Source of the DNA: Macrolepiota albuminosa
Taxonomy: Eukaryota > Basidiomycota > Agaricomycetes > Agaricales > Agaricaceae
DNA: 64,000 nucleotides
Direction of reading: 5' to 3'
Assembly (NCBI GenBank): GCA_027475525.1
Contig: JAMWFC010000049.1
Location: forward strand, 5,688,947-5,752,946
A program made the translations under genes and the position numbers. Below the pieces are notes generated by a model. That model was not told the DNA's origin. It saw only the letters and a list, made by a program, of their open reading frames with translations, and ran no database searches. Below, in pieces: positions 46,630-58,900 of the stretch (within the stretch, counting starts at the first letter, position 1; every line of letters starts with the position of its first letter).

Positions 46630-47351
46630 ATGCCAGAACCTTCCCTCCTTCTTGATGACCCCGTACTCGTTCACCGGCCTCTCATCCTAGATCGCCTCGA
46701 GCGTTTTCTTGTGTCGATGCCTGACGGCGGCTTTCCGCAAGAGAACAGCAACATATTGACTCTTGTGCGCCGGTACCGGATCCTGCTAGCGGCCTCCGCC
46801 GAATGGGAGATAGATACAGACCCGGCTCTAGTCACCGTAAACCCTTTATTACCGCCTGCTTTAGGTAATGCTTATGCATGTTGTAGGAGCAGACCATTAC
46901 TGGTACCGCTTCGAGTCTTCATAGTCTTCTCCGTGAGACCGGGGGTTTGGTTAGTGCCTATACCCCCTTTTGCCTGGCTTCGGTTAGCTAACTCCCTGCC
47001 TTTTTCTAGAGCCTTTTCTGGCTCCCCCTTCCGGTTCTTGTTGACACTAACGCTAGCAGAGCCATACTCGACTGCATCATAGTTCCTTTCACAGCTTTAG
47101 AGCGTCGCTTGGACGAGGTCGGGTGGTACTCGTCTCCTACTCGTTCAGCCGCTCCCCCGGGTCCTTCCCGCGCTCCACCTACAATTGCTCTTCCCGTGCC
47201 TCCTCCTTGCGCTCCTGTGCCTCCTCCTCCAGTCGCTCCTCCCGCGCCGCCTAACGCTGCCATATGTCCCCCTTCCGGTGCTCCTCCCACCTATAGGCGA
47301 CACAAGGAGCGAGTCAAGGGCCCTCGTCGGAGGTCGTCGTCATTGTCTTAA
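46630..47351 (+). CDS. Second antisense accessory gene of G4, Pro-rich with basic tail
   Basis: ATG 46630 opens a frame of about 78 codons (DPVLVHRPLILDRLERFL; LTLVRRYRILLAASAEWEID). A GT-AG intron at about 46865-47094 joins it in phase to a second exon reading LERRLDEVGWYSSPTRSAAP, a long Pro/Ala run, and a basic tail (YRRHKERVKGPRRRSSSLS) before the stop at 47349-47351. The tail looks like a nuclear localisation signal. The intron is longer than others here and may hide a small exon. I do not recognise the family. Lying next to the integrase 3' end on the opposite strand, it and pol are convergent. Confidence 0.5.
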
Positions 47352-47490
47352 ACTCGGTAGTCAGTTATAGTTTGGTAGTGCCACATGTATTAGTATAGCC
47401 AATTTATGCACCCCATTCGTGATTACTAGCGCATGCTTTAAGTCCGTAGCAGGGGGCGCTAACCACTGGCGCCTCGTTTCCCGTGGTCTT

Positions 47491-50400
47491 TTATTGTTCC
47501 TCTTTGTCATCAGGAGTGATCTCGTCATCGTCCACCAACTTAGTCTCTTCAAGCTCTCGCAGTTTGGCCGTGTCAATGTCTAGCGCCGGTAAAGGTAGTG
47601 GGATGTGTTCACGTGCTAAGTAGGGAATGAGTCGAAACGCCGCTACTGGTCGATGCAAAACCGAGCCGTCCAACTCGCAGAGTACGTAGGCTCCTCCCCT
47701 ATTGCGAGAAACTACTATGAGGGGCCCTAGGTATCGAGGTCGCATCTTTTTGTTATGAGTTACTTTGATTTTTGAGTTGCGCATTAGCACCAAGGCGCCA
47801 GCTGTAAAGTTGTAGTCCCAGATAGTAGCGCTATGCTCGCTTTCAAATCGTAATGCGGCTTGTCGTCTAGCTTGAAATACCACCTCGTGTAGGCGCTCTA
47901 GATCCTCCATGCGTCATTGTAAGTCGATGGCACGCCTAGCGATAAGGTCAGTAGAGGACAGGATTGAGTTAGGTGGTGGTTGTAGGTATGTTGCCTCCAC
48001 AACGTCTGCTGGAAGCAGGGGATGGGTGCCAGTTGCCGCGTAGTAGGGAGAGCAGCCCATCCTCTTCCGTACGGTAACTCGTTCAGACCAAAAGACCGAA
48101 TAAGTCGCTTCGCTCCAGCGACTTTCGTCGCCGTCTACCGCCTTAAATAGCGCCTGTCGTACGTCAAAATGTGGCCTTTCCACTATACCGTTAGCGCGTT
48201 TATTGTATCCTGAGATCCAAATATGCTGTATGTTGTATTTCTTAGCGAGGTAGGTAAGCGCCTTAACTATCGGCGCTCCGTTGTCTGTAACAATCTCGTG
48301 AAGGGCTCCCCATCTGCAAATAACATCTTCGAAGAGCCACTTAGCTATAGCGTCGGTATTTTCCCGCTGGAGCATACGGAACTCCGGCCAATGTACCAAA
48401 GAACACCTTCCCTGAATAATGTACTTGTAGCGCCCCGACTTGGGCATGTGCATAGTGTCAATATATATTTTTCCAAACAAGGGTGCTGGAGTCACTACGG
48501 TTGGGGGAATAAGGACTTGGCGCATCTGTTGGATTTGGCAGAGATGACAAGTACGAATATACCATGCGATATCGGTGCTAACTTGAGGCCACCAAAAACG
48601 TTCCAATAAATTCGCCTGCGTCGCGTAGAGTCCTCGATGTCCCAAGTCATCATGCATAGCGCACAAAATCCTGACGCGGCCCTCTGGCTTGATTACTAAT
48701 TTGTGCGTGCCAGACCTATTTCGTCGCCAAAGCCGATTTTCAACCATAAAGAAAGTCGTTGCATATCGAATGAAGGTGGCGTATTCCGTGTCCGTAAGGT
48801 CTGATGGTCGGCGCAAATCCTGTAACCATTTCCTAACCTGATCAACTTGTTGGTCTTCTGACTTAGCCTTGGCGCTACGAGGTACCGCCGAATATGGAAG
48901 GTTGCAACTATCTTCCCGTAAGGGTCTTGGTTCCTCGACTATCTTTAGATCATTATGCGGCTTAGCGACGTTATAGATACTGGCCGTGTAAAAAGTCGAT
49001 GGAGCCTGATACGGATTAGGTTGGTACGGAATGATAGGGTGTAGCCAGGTCGAGACAGGTTGGTCTTCGCGAAGGGCCAAAATAGGCAATTGAATAATAT
49101 GTATGAAACCGTGCAACCGGTCAATCCAGTCGTCAAATATGTCATTATCGCTTTCGTCTAGCGCTTCGTCCTCCGGTTGTCTAGGTCGCCTAGATAGTCC
49201 ATCAGGTCCATGAAACACACTTTTGACATGCACAAGCTCGAAGTGGAACATTAGTATCGCTACCACCCAGCGATTCATGCTAGCCGAAGGTTGAATGTCT
49301 GGATTCTGAAGCATTCCTTTGATGTAGCGTGCGTCAACTTCGACAATCAGGTTTCGAACCCCAATAAGATACATGCGCAGCGCCTGGAACGCTCGAAACA
49401 GTCCATATAATTCCAGTTTGGGCTGACTGTAACGCGATTCTCTGTCGTTAAGGGTAATCGATCCGAAGCAATTGTAGCGTCTGATTTTTCGATTTGCGCT
49501 ATCACATTGACATAAAAAGAAGCCGACCGCGATGTAAGAGGTGTCAACAGCAAGTATAACGGGATCGGATGTAGTATAATTGATGGGTACCAATGGCTTC
49601 GCTTCCTGCAGCGCCTTCACTAAGTCTTTTTGGGCGTTAATTTGGTCGGGTCCGAATTCGAAGGGGACCCCTGAACAAGTTAAGCGATTTAGCGCGTGCG
49701 CTCGATGTGAAAAATGGTGTATGAACATGCGCAGCACGCCTACCGTGCCTAGAAACGCGCGAACTTCTGAGAGGTTATGGCAGACTCCCCACTTCTCTAG
49801 AAGCGCTAATCGGCTCTCCTCAGGGATCCTGCCTTCTGGCGTGCAAACGTGCCCTAAAATTTTAAATTGTGGTGCGCAAAGAACCAACTTGTGTCCTGAG
49901 AACGTCCCACCACAATATTTCATGCGCTGGAGCACCCGGTTGACCAACTGGAAGAAGTCCCATAGCGCCATGCGGATATTAGGATTTTCTGGATGCACTT
50001 TGGGCTTGCCATCTACAAGGCGCCAATCTTTTGGCCCCTTAACGCCAACATCGTCGATAAAACTAAGCACATGGTGGGGTATTTCGGGTTGTAGAATAAA
50101 TGTAATGTCATCGTGGAATATGGGTACCAAATTAGTCCATCCCATGGGAAGTGTAACCAGTTGTAGCGCTCCGAATGGCGTTTGGAACTTCGTTAAGTCG
50201 CGAGAGGCAGGGTGAATTAAGCGCTTGTCATAGCCAACGTACAGATCCAGGGTAGCGCCACATATTCTTCCCGCAAACAATTCAGCGACGTGATCGGGGA
50301 AGGGCGGTACCCCTGAATGACGAATCATGACTTTGTTTAGCAGTTCCAAACTATGAACTATACGTAGCTTTCCATTTTTCTTCAGTACACAAAACTATGG

Positions 50401-51195
50401 TGACCGGTATGCCGAATTGGAAGGCTCGTAAACTCCTGCCGCTATTTTGGAACGAATAATTTGGCAAACTTCAGCTTCAATACCCGGTGGTATAGGGCGG
50501 TTATGCTCGGTCCAAGGTACGTGAGGTATTGTTGGTATAACCACTGGCAGAAAGAAGTCAGTTCTCAGTTTACCGTGTTCGGAATCCTCCCAAGCAAATG
50601 CCTCGTTTTGTTTCCGCATAATGTCGGTCAATACATCTAGTTCTGCCGTCGCTAGAAAGCCTGTATCGTGGGTGCTAAGGAATAGCGCCCGTCGTTCTTC
50701 TGTAAATCGTCCGGTAGGCTCAAAGGGTGGCAGATTCGGATTAAGCTCGGGAAGGGTCGCTAACGGGTCTCCAGTAATCTTTCTTTCGATGCGAAATTCT
50801 TCGGGTATGCCGCTCGCTACCGGTTTTGTTTTAAGCGCTACTGGCTTGTATTTCTTTTTAACCTGAACCCCTTTGCGTTTAGGGGTACTGTTGTTAGCAA
50901 ACGTATTATAAATGGAACTCTGGTTTCTAGCAAAACCAGATATCAAAGGTTCTTTAGCATCAGGAGTAGAAACGAAATAAGTGTCTGTCGAAAGGTTTTC
51001 AGTAATATCGGATGCAGTGAGGTATAAGTAGGATAAAGCTTTGCTAGTAAGCGATGTAGAAATGTTCAAGATTTCAGGGGCTAAAGGGGTATGTGATATA
51101 AAGGTTACTTGCCCAGTCCGATGATTATAGTCCAAGATAAGCGCTTCATCTCCATGATCCTCATCACTCATCTCCTCGATGGCGCCGGAAAACAC
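47491..51195 (-). pseudogene. Pol of gypsy element G4: RT, RNase H, integrase
   Basis: One frame from about 51195 to 47491 carries reverse transcriptase, with catalytic motif SFIDDVGVKGP at about 50068 (F-I-D-D instead of the usual Y-x-D-D), RNase H (ILAVDTSYIAVGFFLCQCD), integrase zinc finger (HDDLGHRGLYAT; CHLCQ) and integrase core (YIDTMHMP, VTDNGAP, NGIVERPHFD). Stops occur only at 50395 (SP-stop-FCVLKKNG, Trp expected) and 47914 (LQ-stop-RMEDL). No chromodomain was recognised; the C-terminus is acidic. It overlaps the preceding gag-protease frame by 28 nt, which could be a frameshift site or an artefact of decay. Confidence 0.9.
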
Positions 51196-52235
51196 TCGCA
51201 GGGTTCGTCGCTAATGTAAGGTCGCTTTCTCGGTCCTGGCTTCTGGAACCGTCCTCGAGGAAATGTCGGTACCGTTCTCCTGACTCCAGAATTGGGGTCG
51301 CTAATAGTTAGCGTCGTTTCCTCCTCGGACGTCGTTTTGACTACTGATCGCGCTAGCACATCGAAGGGCCTTCCTAATAATAAATCGTAGGCAGGCGATC
51401 TGAGTATGTGAATTTGCAAATAGAACGTAAGATCGCCTATAGCACATGGCACGTTCCGAGCCATCCCCAAGGATCGATCAATCGTGCCGTTAGCGCTCTG
51501 CATGTTAAGAATGATTGTTGGATCGTATATGATACCCAGCTTGTTAGCGACGTCGGCAGCCATTGAAATAATTTGTGATCTGCTATCCACGATTGACTCT
51601 ATTTTGCTTTTCCCATCAACTGTCAGCATAATTGAGCGAATCATGTGAGAGTCTTGGGCTACAGTTAAGATGGCGGGATCGTCGCTAGATCTTAGCGATT
51701 TTAGGTATGTTTCGACCGGGTCGATGGACGTGGCTTCTTTAGGTGGTGTGACCTCTTCCTTGGTTTCTGGGGCTACCGTCTCAGTTATATACGCGAAACC
51801 AGGTAGCGCATCGTCGCATTCGTCCACCGTGGTTACATTGTTAGCCACATTTTGTCGGGGCGTAACCGCGGTACGCATCTGGTTCCTGACGTCTGGCGCC
51901 ACGCTGCATAACTCTCCTACCAATAGCGTAACCTGACTTTGCATGATGCGATCAAAAACTAACTTAGACTTCTCCAGATCATATATGGGTGCTGTGGGTC
52001 GATATCCCCCCGTAGGTTTATCTGGTGCTCCGAAGTTATGATTAAGGGGCGGGGCATAGTTGCCCCTGAGACCAGCGTAAGGATGTAGCGGTGGCTCTGG
52101 AATGGCCGGCGCCTTGGTGGCTTTTAATACTTCGTCATTAGCGCTAGAGGTTGAGGCTGGTGCTGGAGTGGGGCCTGTCGCCATGCCTGAGGGTCTATAA
52201 TCCTTTAAAGGCTGCTTGCCCTTTTTGATCTCCAC
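51168..52235 (-). pseudogene. Protease region of G4
   Basis: A Pro-rich linker (PEPPLHPYAGLRGNY), a helical region (SKLVFDRIMQSQVTLL) shared with G1, and a retropepsin-like fold follow in order. The active-site motif reads VDSRSQIISM, where D-x-G-S-Q is usual in this lineage, so the glycine has become Arg, one G-to-A step. A frame change near 52240 separates it from gag. Confidence 0.8.
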
Positions 52236-52255
52236 CCCGTCAAAGACCTGATTCT

Positions 52256-53755
52256 TTAGCGACTTTTCTTCTCTAGCGTCTCAATCCTCTCTTCGCGGGA
52301 CAGTATGGGGCAGTCACTGATAGCGTTTAGCTGAAGAACTTCGTGAATTAGTGCTTGTTGAGGAGTTGCCTCGGTTTCTGCCGTTGCCGTGCTATTCAGG
52401 TTGCCTGTCGCTAAGTTCCCGGGGTTCCGACGGTGCCACTCGTCGAGGCATCCCTGGAACGTCTTATGCTTGGGGTAAAGGGGAATGCTAGCGCCCAAAG
52501 ATAAGACTAGTTTCCCGTCCATTCCCCGACATGCCTTCCCTTGTCACAGATATTGTTCAAGGATAGCGCACCTACCCCTGGTCATGGTATGTCCTGCCTC
52601 GCCGCAAAAATGGCAAAGTCCCATCTGTACGTTACTCCTAGGCGCCGAAAGACTAGTCGAGATCAAGGTTTCCAGTTTATTCATGACATTAGCGACTGCA
52701 TTGCTGACGGCAGTTTCCAAATCCTCCTTCTTGACATACCCATTATGGTCATTGGCGGCGCTAGGCGCTGGCGACTCTATCTTGGGTGCCATTCCCCCAT
52801 GGTCCGCGCCAGGTCGCTGTAATGGTATACCTGTATCCGTGCCTTTTAATATCCACTTTCCTGTCTCAAAGACTTTTTCTATGTTGTATGGTTCCTCAGG
52901 GTGATGGTCATGCATAATGATCTCTAAGCGTCGCGCAATCTTAGTCCATAACGACGTCGGGAATCCTTGTTGAAACAAACGGCGCTCCTCGTTCCCATAT
53001 AACTTCCCATTTTGAACCAGCCATCTCGCTATCCGCTGGAAATCACGATAATAGGTCGATAGCGCTCCTAGGGTATAGATTCCAGCCGCAAAAGTGTCTT
53101 GTACTAGCTTCTGGATTTCCATTACCGTATAACGCGTAGCTTCTTCGGCACCAGGATATAAATGAACGATAGCCTTTTTCCATTCCTCATAGGTAAAAGG
53201 CCTGGGTGGTGCATCACTAGTAAGTCCTTGGAACTCCTTCAACCCTGTCCATGATTCAGCTGTGTCGTATGAGACGTATCTGGCGGCGTATTCCTTCATC
53301 TGTGTATCGTCGGTTACCCGGCAATCGCGTAGCAGATACTCCAACTCTTTGAAGTACTGCGTTAGTTCGCGAGGTTTTGTTTTGTCCCATTTTGGCGACG
53401 AGAAGTGGTTTCAGGGTGGCATGTGCTGATTGTTCGGCTGATCCATACCGATAGGTGTATTTGTTGAGGTAGGAAGGGTGGTGGTGCTCGTGTTACTTAG
53501 CGTCAATGTCGTAGGTACTAGCTCAGTTAGCTCCGAGTCGCTAGGTTCTGGCGATAATAGCCTAGATAACTCTTCTAGAGGCGTAAGCGGCGTATGGTTT
53601 TCGCCTGCTAAGTATTCAAATGGTCGGGAAAACAGGAAAAAGCTCTCGGCTAAACTGTCTGGTGCGGCCTCAAGCTCCTGATCCAAAGTCTGTCTCGGTA
53701 GCGCACCTGGTAAGTGTGGTGATTCGGTGGTACTTGGTTCAAGCGCGCTCTCCAA
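52256..53755 (-). pseudogene. Gag of gypsy element G4
   Basis: One frame spans ESALEPS at 53755 to 52256. It includes the capsid (PKWDKTKPRELTQYFKELEY; ARYVSYDTAESWTG) and a variant zinc knuckle (CHFCGEAGHTMTRGRC, C-x2-C-x4-H-x6-C) near 52600. TGA at 53411 replaces the Arg of PRNHFS found in G1, and TGA at 52544 replaces the Arg of the G1 motif NYIRQG. The frame is open upstream of the first ATG, back to the primer site, as in G1. Confidence 0.88.
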
Positions 53756-53834
53756 CAGGAGGCGGCGCTGTCGCTGGGCTTGAGTTTCCGGTGGAATTCT
53801 GTCTCAGAAGAACCCCTCGCGGTGGGCTCCAAAA

Positions 53835-55954
53835 TGATGACGCCAACTGTGGTTGGGTGCGCTGGACGTATACGCAGTACAACGCCGTCTCCAGCGCTTG
53901 GCGTACGTAGTTGTGAGGAGTCCTGACAGGGTTCCGGTGTGCTCGAGTGGAGGTAGTAAAATGATGCGCTAGATTGTAGCGCTTCGGGGGCTACCTGGCA
54001 GACGGTAAGTGTCGTGGTTTAGGCAAAGATATTGGAGAAAAGACGAGTAGTGCAGCGTATTGTGCCTGTAAGTGGCACCGTTGATAGGCTTCTACTCGGA
54101 CTGAGCGCATCAAGGGACATTATAGGCCGACCAACACTTGACATACTAAAGGCTCTAGCGACCAGCCTTGGGTACAGAGCAGCCCTAGCGCAGGCGCTCT
54201 ATGGCAAGACTTGTCCATTCATCTCAATCACCAGTATCAGCCCCTCAGCGCACTCCACTCAGTTACTTTGAAGACCAAGAAGACTCAGGACTCATAGCGC
54301 TAGCATAACGGCGGGAGGGGACTCTGACCAAACCCCGATCAGTACTGGAAGGAGTTAGCAATTGGCGCTGTCAATCACCGAGGCACCTCAATCAGAAGTC
54401 TAAAAGAATCAATGACGACGAGACAGGATACACGCAGACCCGACATTTAAATCTATCAAAAGATGGTACAATGTTTAGCGCCGGAATTAGCGCTCACGGC
54501 GTCTGTCGAGGATTCCCCGACCATACCCCGGGATGGCATGGCCAATTAAATTACATCAAAAAGTGAGCAAACTCGTACCACTTCTAAGTAGTTTTAGAGT
54601 CGCCGTTGGTCGCCGTCACCCATGTGCTGCAGGTCGCCGTTGACAGGTGGCCGTTAGCTACAGTCACGAAGGGAGGCGCTAAGCGGTAGCGCCGTCAATG
54701 GACTTATTTTGGAAATAATGTAGCGCATAGTATAAAAACTAGCTACTGGCCATGTATATAACAACAAAAATCGTAACCTCTTGAGCACCCAGTTACACTT
54801 AGCGTTCAAATCGCGCTAGCGTTGCCTGACTTTGCCACCAAGTTCGGCGCTAGCTTCGTCTATCTCGTCTTCGTCGTTTACGGTGCCACCTACGGGCACA
54901 CTACGCTGCGCTATTCGTTTCTTTCTCTATAACTTCTCCTAAACTACGACGCTTACCACTTGCTAGGTAGCACCCGAGGCGCTATCGTCTAGCGCACCGC
55001 CCTATCACCTCTGCTCGAGCACACCGGGACCCTGCCGGGACTCCTCACAAACCCGTACGCCAGGCGCTGGAGACGGCGTTGTACTGCGTATACGTCCAGC
55101 GCACCCAACCACAGTTGGCGTCATCACCGTAAACGATGAAGACGAAATAGACGAAGCTAGCGCCCGACTTAGTGACAAAGTCGGAGGAGGCTAGCGCGAG
55201 TTGAACGCTAAGTGTAACTGTGTGTTCGAGGGGTTACGATTCGTTGTTATATACATGTAAAGTAGCTATTTTATATACTATGCGCTACCGTGTTTGCCAA
55301 GATACGAGCCCATCTGCGGCGCTACCTCCTAGCGCCTCTCCTCGTGGTTTCCTCTAACGGCGACCTGTCAACGGCGACCTTTTGCACATGGCTGACGGCG
55401 ACCAACGGCGTTATGACCCACGGCAACCAGCGGCGACTCTATATTGACTTAGAATTGTACGAGTCTGCTCACTTTTACTATATCTCCGATTGGCCAGGCT
55501 GTTCCGGGGTATGGTTGGAAAATCCTCGACAGATGCCGTGAGCGCTAATGTCAGCGCTACTCATTGTATTAGTTCCTGGCAGGTCCAGATGTCGGATTTA
55601 AGTATATCCAGTGCCGCCGTCATTGATCCTTTTAGACTTCTGATTGAAGTTCCTTGTCAAATGGCAGCGCCTGCTGCTGGCTCCTTTTGGAAGTGATTGG
55701 GGTTTAGTTAGAGTCCTCTCCCGCCATCGTGTTAGCGCTATACGTTATGAGCCTCCTTCATCCTTGGGCTAGGTGAGAGGAGTGCGCTGTAGGCCTGGTA
55801 GCTAGGGGTTAGGATAAATTTCCACCTCCTGTAGTAATTTGCCAGAGCTAGAGCTGCTCTATATTCCCAACTGGTCGCTAGAGTCCTGAATACGTCAAGT
55901 GTCGGTTGGCCTATAATGTCCCTTGATGCGCTCAGTCCGAGTAGAAGCCTATCA
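53835..55954 (-). repeat. 5' LTR of G4, split by a nested LTR
   Basis: On the + strand the LTR begins TGATGACGCC at 53835 and ends AGAAGCCTATCA at 55954. A second, oppositely oriented LTR (54082-55126) is inserted in it. Without the insertion it is about 1,071 bp. The primer site CGGTGGGCTCCA (53820-53831, + strand) adjoins it. Confidence 0.9.
54082..55126 (+). repeat. Solo LTR of the G4 family nested in the G4 5' LTR
   Basis: A 1,045-bp LTR starts TGATAGGCTTCTAC and ends GGCGTCATCA. It is flanked by CCGT on both sides (54078-54081 and 55127-55130), a 4-bp duplication as for G4 itself. It forms a large inverted repeat with the surrounding LTR. Confidence 0.92.
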
Positions 55955-55958
55955 GCGT

Positions 55959-58900
55959 GTCAATCCATATATTGGTTTATATAAACAAGCTTATCAAATT
56001 ATAAGAGATGTTCCAGAAAATCAGCCACGAAAAATTTATGTCAAACTTCGAGCTGATTTTGAAGATCATAGAAGATATAATAATCCAAATGAACAAGAAG
56101 GAGTAGCTGCTGTTATTCCTGAAGATAGTTCTGAAGAGCGTTCTGATCATTGAGACATAATTTTGCATTTGCATGATAGTTAGCTAAAACAAATTAGTCA
56201 TTTACACTCAGCATATACACCATTACACTATACACTTATATTTCCAACTGGAGAACATGGATTTCATTTGAATATTCCTTCTCAGTCTGGACCACAAGGT
56301 CAGCACAAAACACAATATATTATTGAAACTGCTTATTATGCTTACCGGCTTCAACAAAAAACTTCAGAAGCCAATGCTGCTTTACTTTAGAGTGGTAAAT
56401 TATTTCAGCAATATATTGTTGATGCATGGGCTTCAATTGAACAAACCAAACTTAATTGGGTTAGACATAATCAAAAAAAAATTAGAGCTGAAGTGTATCA
56501 AGGTGTTGTTGATGCTGCTGCTGGAGATGAACAATTACTACATCAAAGCCATTGTGTTATTCTTCCTGCATCTCATACTGGAAGTGAAAGACAAATGCAA
56601 CAACTTTTTTAAGATTCTATAGCTATTTGTAGACATTTTTGAAAACCTGATATTTTTATGACTATGACTGCAAATCCAAAGTGGACTGAAATTGAAGAAG
56701 CTCTTTTAAAAGAACCTACTATTAATGGAAAAAAACAAACAGCTGCTGATCGACCTGATATTGTTGCACATGTTTTTGAACTAAAGAAAAATGCTATTCT
56801 AAAAGAACTTAAAGATGGTATTTTTAGAAATGTAGTAGCACATGTGCATACTATTGAATTTCAGAAAAGAGGTTTACCGCATATGCATATTTTAATATTT
56901 TTTCATGAACAGCATAGAATTAGAGATGCAACACAAGTTGATTCTATAATTTCAGCTCAAATTCCTAATCCAGTTACTCAGCCTGAACTTTATAAAGTTA
57001 TTACTACAAATATGGTTCATGATCCATGTGGAAATATAAAACCAGATGCTAAATGTATGGTAGATGAAAAATGTTCAAAAAGATATCCAAAAGAATTTTG
57101 AGAAACAACTCATTTTGATGATAATGGATATCCTCAATATGCTCAACCTAATAATAATCGTCATTTTATAAAAAATGGTCATCATTATGATAATTGTGAT
57201 GTTGTACCATATAATCCTTATCTTTCAGCAAAATATCAATGCCATATCAATGTTGAAATATGTGCTTCAGTTGAAGCAATTAAATATATTCATAAATATA
57301 TTTATAAAGGACATGATCGTACTACATTAGAAATTTCCAGAGAGCCAAATCAAAGAGATGAAATTAAAGAACATTTAGATGCTCGATATATCTCAGCTCC
57401 TGAGGCATGCTGGCATATTTTTGAATTTAATATGCATGCTGAAGAGCCTTCTGTTTATCGTTTTCCTGTACATTTAAAAGGTTAACATGAAGTTTTTTAT
57501 CAAGATAATGAATCTTTGGAAGCTGTTGCTGCTAGAGAAAATTTAGAAAAAACTGCTTTGACTGCTTGGTTTGAAGCTAATCAAAAATTTCCCAATAATA
57601 ATACTACTTATCAAAATTTTCTTACAAAATTTGTTTATGAAGCAAAAACACGAAGTTGGAAAGATCGGCAAAGAGAATATGCAATTGGAAGAATGTATTT
57701 TGCTTCACCTTCTCAAAAAGAAAGATTTTATCTTCGAATGCTTCTAACTGTTGTAATAAATGCTACATCATGGATTGAATTAAAAACAGTTAATGATATT
57801 GAATATAGAACATATAAAGAAGCAAGTAATGCCTGTGATCTTTTAGAAGATGATGCAGAATGGATTCAATGTCTAAGTGAAGCTGCTCCAATGCAAACAG
57901 TAACAACTTATCAATTACTTTTTTGTACTATTTTACTTCACTGTGCTCCTACTACTCCTGAAGATCTTTGATATCGCTTTAAACAATATATTTGTGATGA
58001 TCTTCAACGCAGATTAGAAAGAATGAGACAATATAGAGGTCGGCATTTTGAAGAAGAAAAAATATATGATTGTGGTCTTTATCTTATTAATGAAAAATTA
58101 ATGCAGTCAGGAAAAACTTTAAAAGATTTTTCAAATATGCCATTACCTATAGGACCTTCTGAAAATGAAATGTGGAATGATATTCCTGATAATTGGCTAT
58201 TACAAGATGAGTTAAGTTATGATGTTGAAGCATTGAAAAGAACTGTTAATGAAAACAAAGCCAAAATTAATGCAGTCAGGAAAAACTTTAAAAGATTTTT
58301 CAAATATGCCATTACCTATAGGACCTTCTGAAAATGAAATGTGGAATGATATTCCTGATAATTGGCTATTACAAGATGAGTTAAGTTATGATGTTGAAGC
58401 ATTGAAAAGAACTGTTAATGAAAACAAAGCCAAGTTTAATATTGAACAGTTAGATGTTTTCAATGCTGTTATAAATTCTGTAAATAACAATTCTGGAAAA
58501 ATGATTTTTCTTCACAGTGCAGGTAGATGTGGAAAGACTTTTGTTTGCAATACTCTAGCTGCTGCTATTCGTTCTAATGGAAATGTTGCATTATGTGTAG
58601 CATCATCTGGAATTGCTGCTTTGCTATTAGAAGGTGGTCGCACTGCACATTCATGCTTTAAAATACCAATTCCTGCTATAGATACTTCTGTTGCAAATAT
58701 TAAACAAGGAACAAATTTACATCAAGTTATAGTACAAACAAAACTTATAATTTGGGATGAAGTTCCAATGCAACATAAAAATGCTATTGATTCTGTAACC
58801 ATTTGGTGGAATTACTATAGTTTTCGGAGGAGATTTTCGATAAACATTACCAGTTATTCCAAGAGGATTGAGGCAACAGATTATTGCTGCTTTTTTAAGT

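Larger units (their letters stand above)
42275..55954 (-). mobile_element. Ty3/gypsy element G4 with antisense accessory genes
   Basis: G4 inserted in the Helitron frame with a perfect GCGT duplication (42271-42274 and 55955-55958). LTR termini are TGAT...ATCA. On the - strand are 5' LTR, gag, protease, RT-RNase H and integrase (53755 to 47491). Between pol and the 3' LTR, 43132-47490 holds at least two + strand spliced genes. Two solo LTRs nest in it: a G3-family LTR (43760-44510) and a G4-family LTR in opposite orientation inside the 5' LTR (54082-55126). The element is dense in the hexamer TAGCGC/GCGCTA. Confidence 0.93.

Noticed and set aside
47006..47290. Gly-rich - strand frame opposite the second antisense gene
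   Set aside because: It is the complement of a Pro/Ala-rich exon with good splice context on the + strand.
56323..56622. Leu-rich + strand frame in the Helitron
   Set aside because: It is out of phase with the Rep-helicase frame, which continues through this stretch with recognisable motifs.
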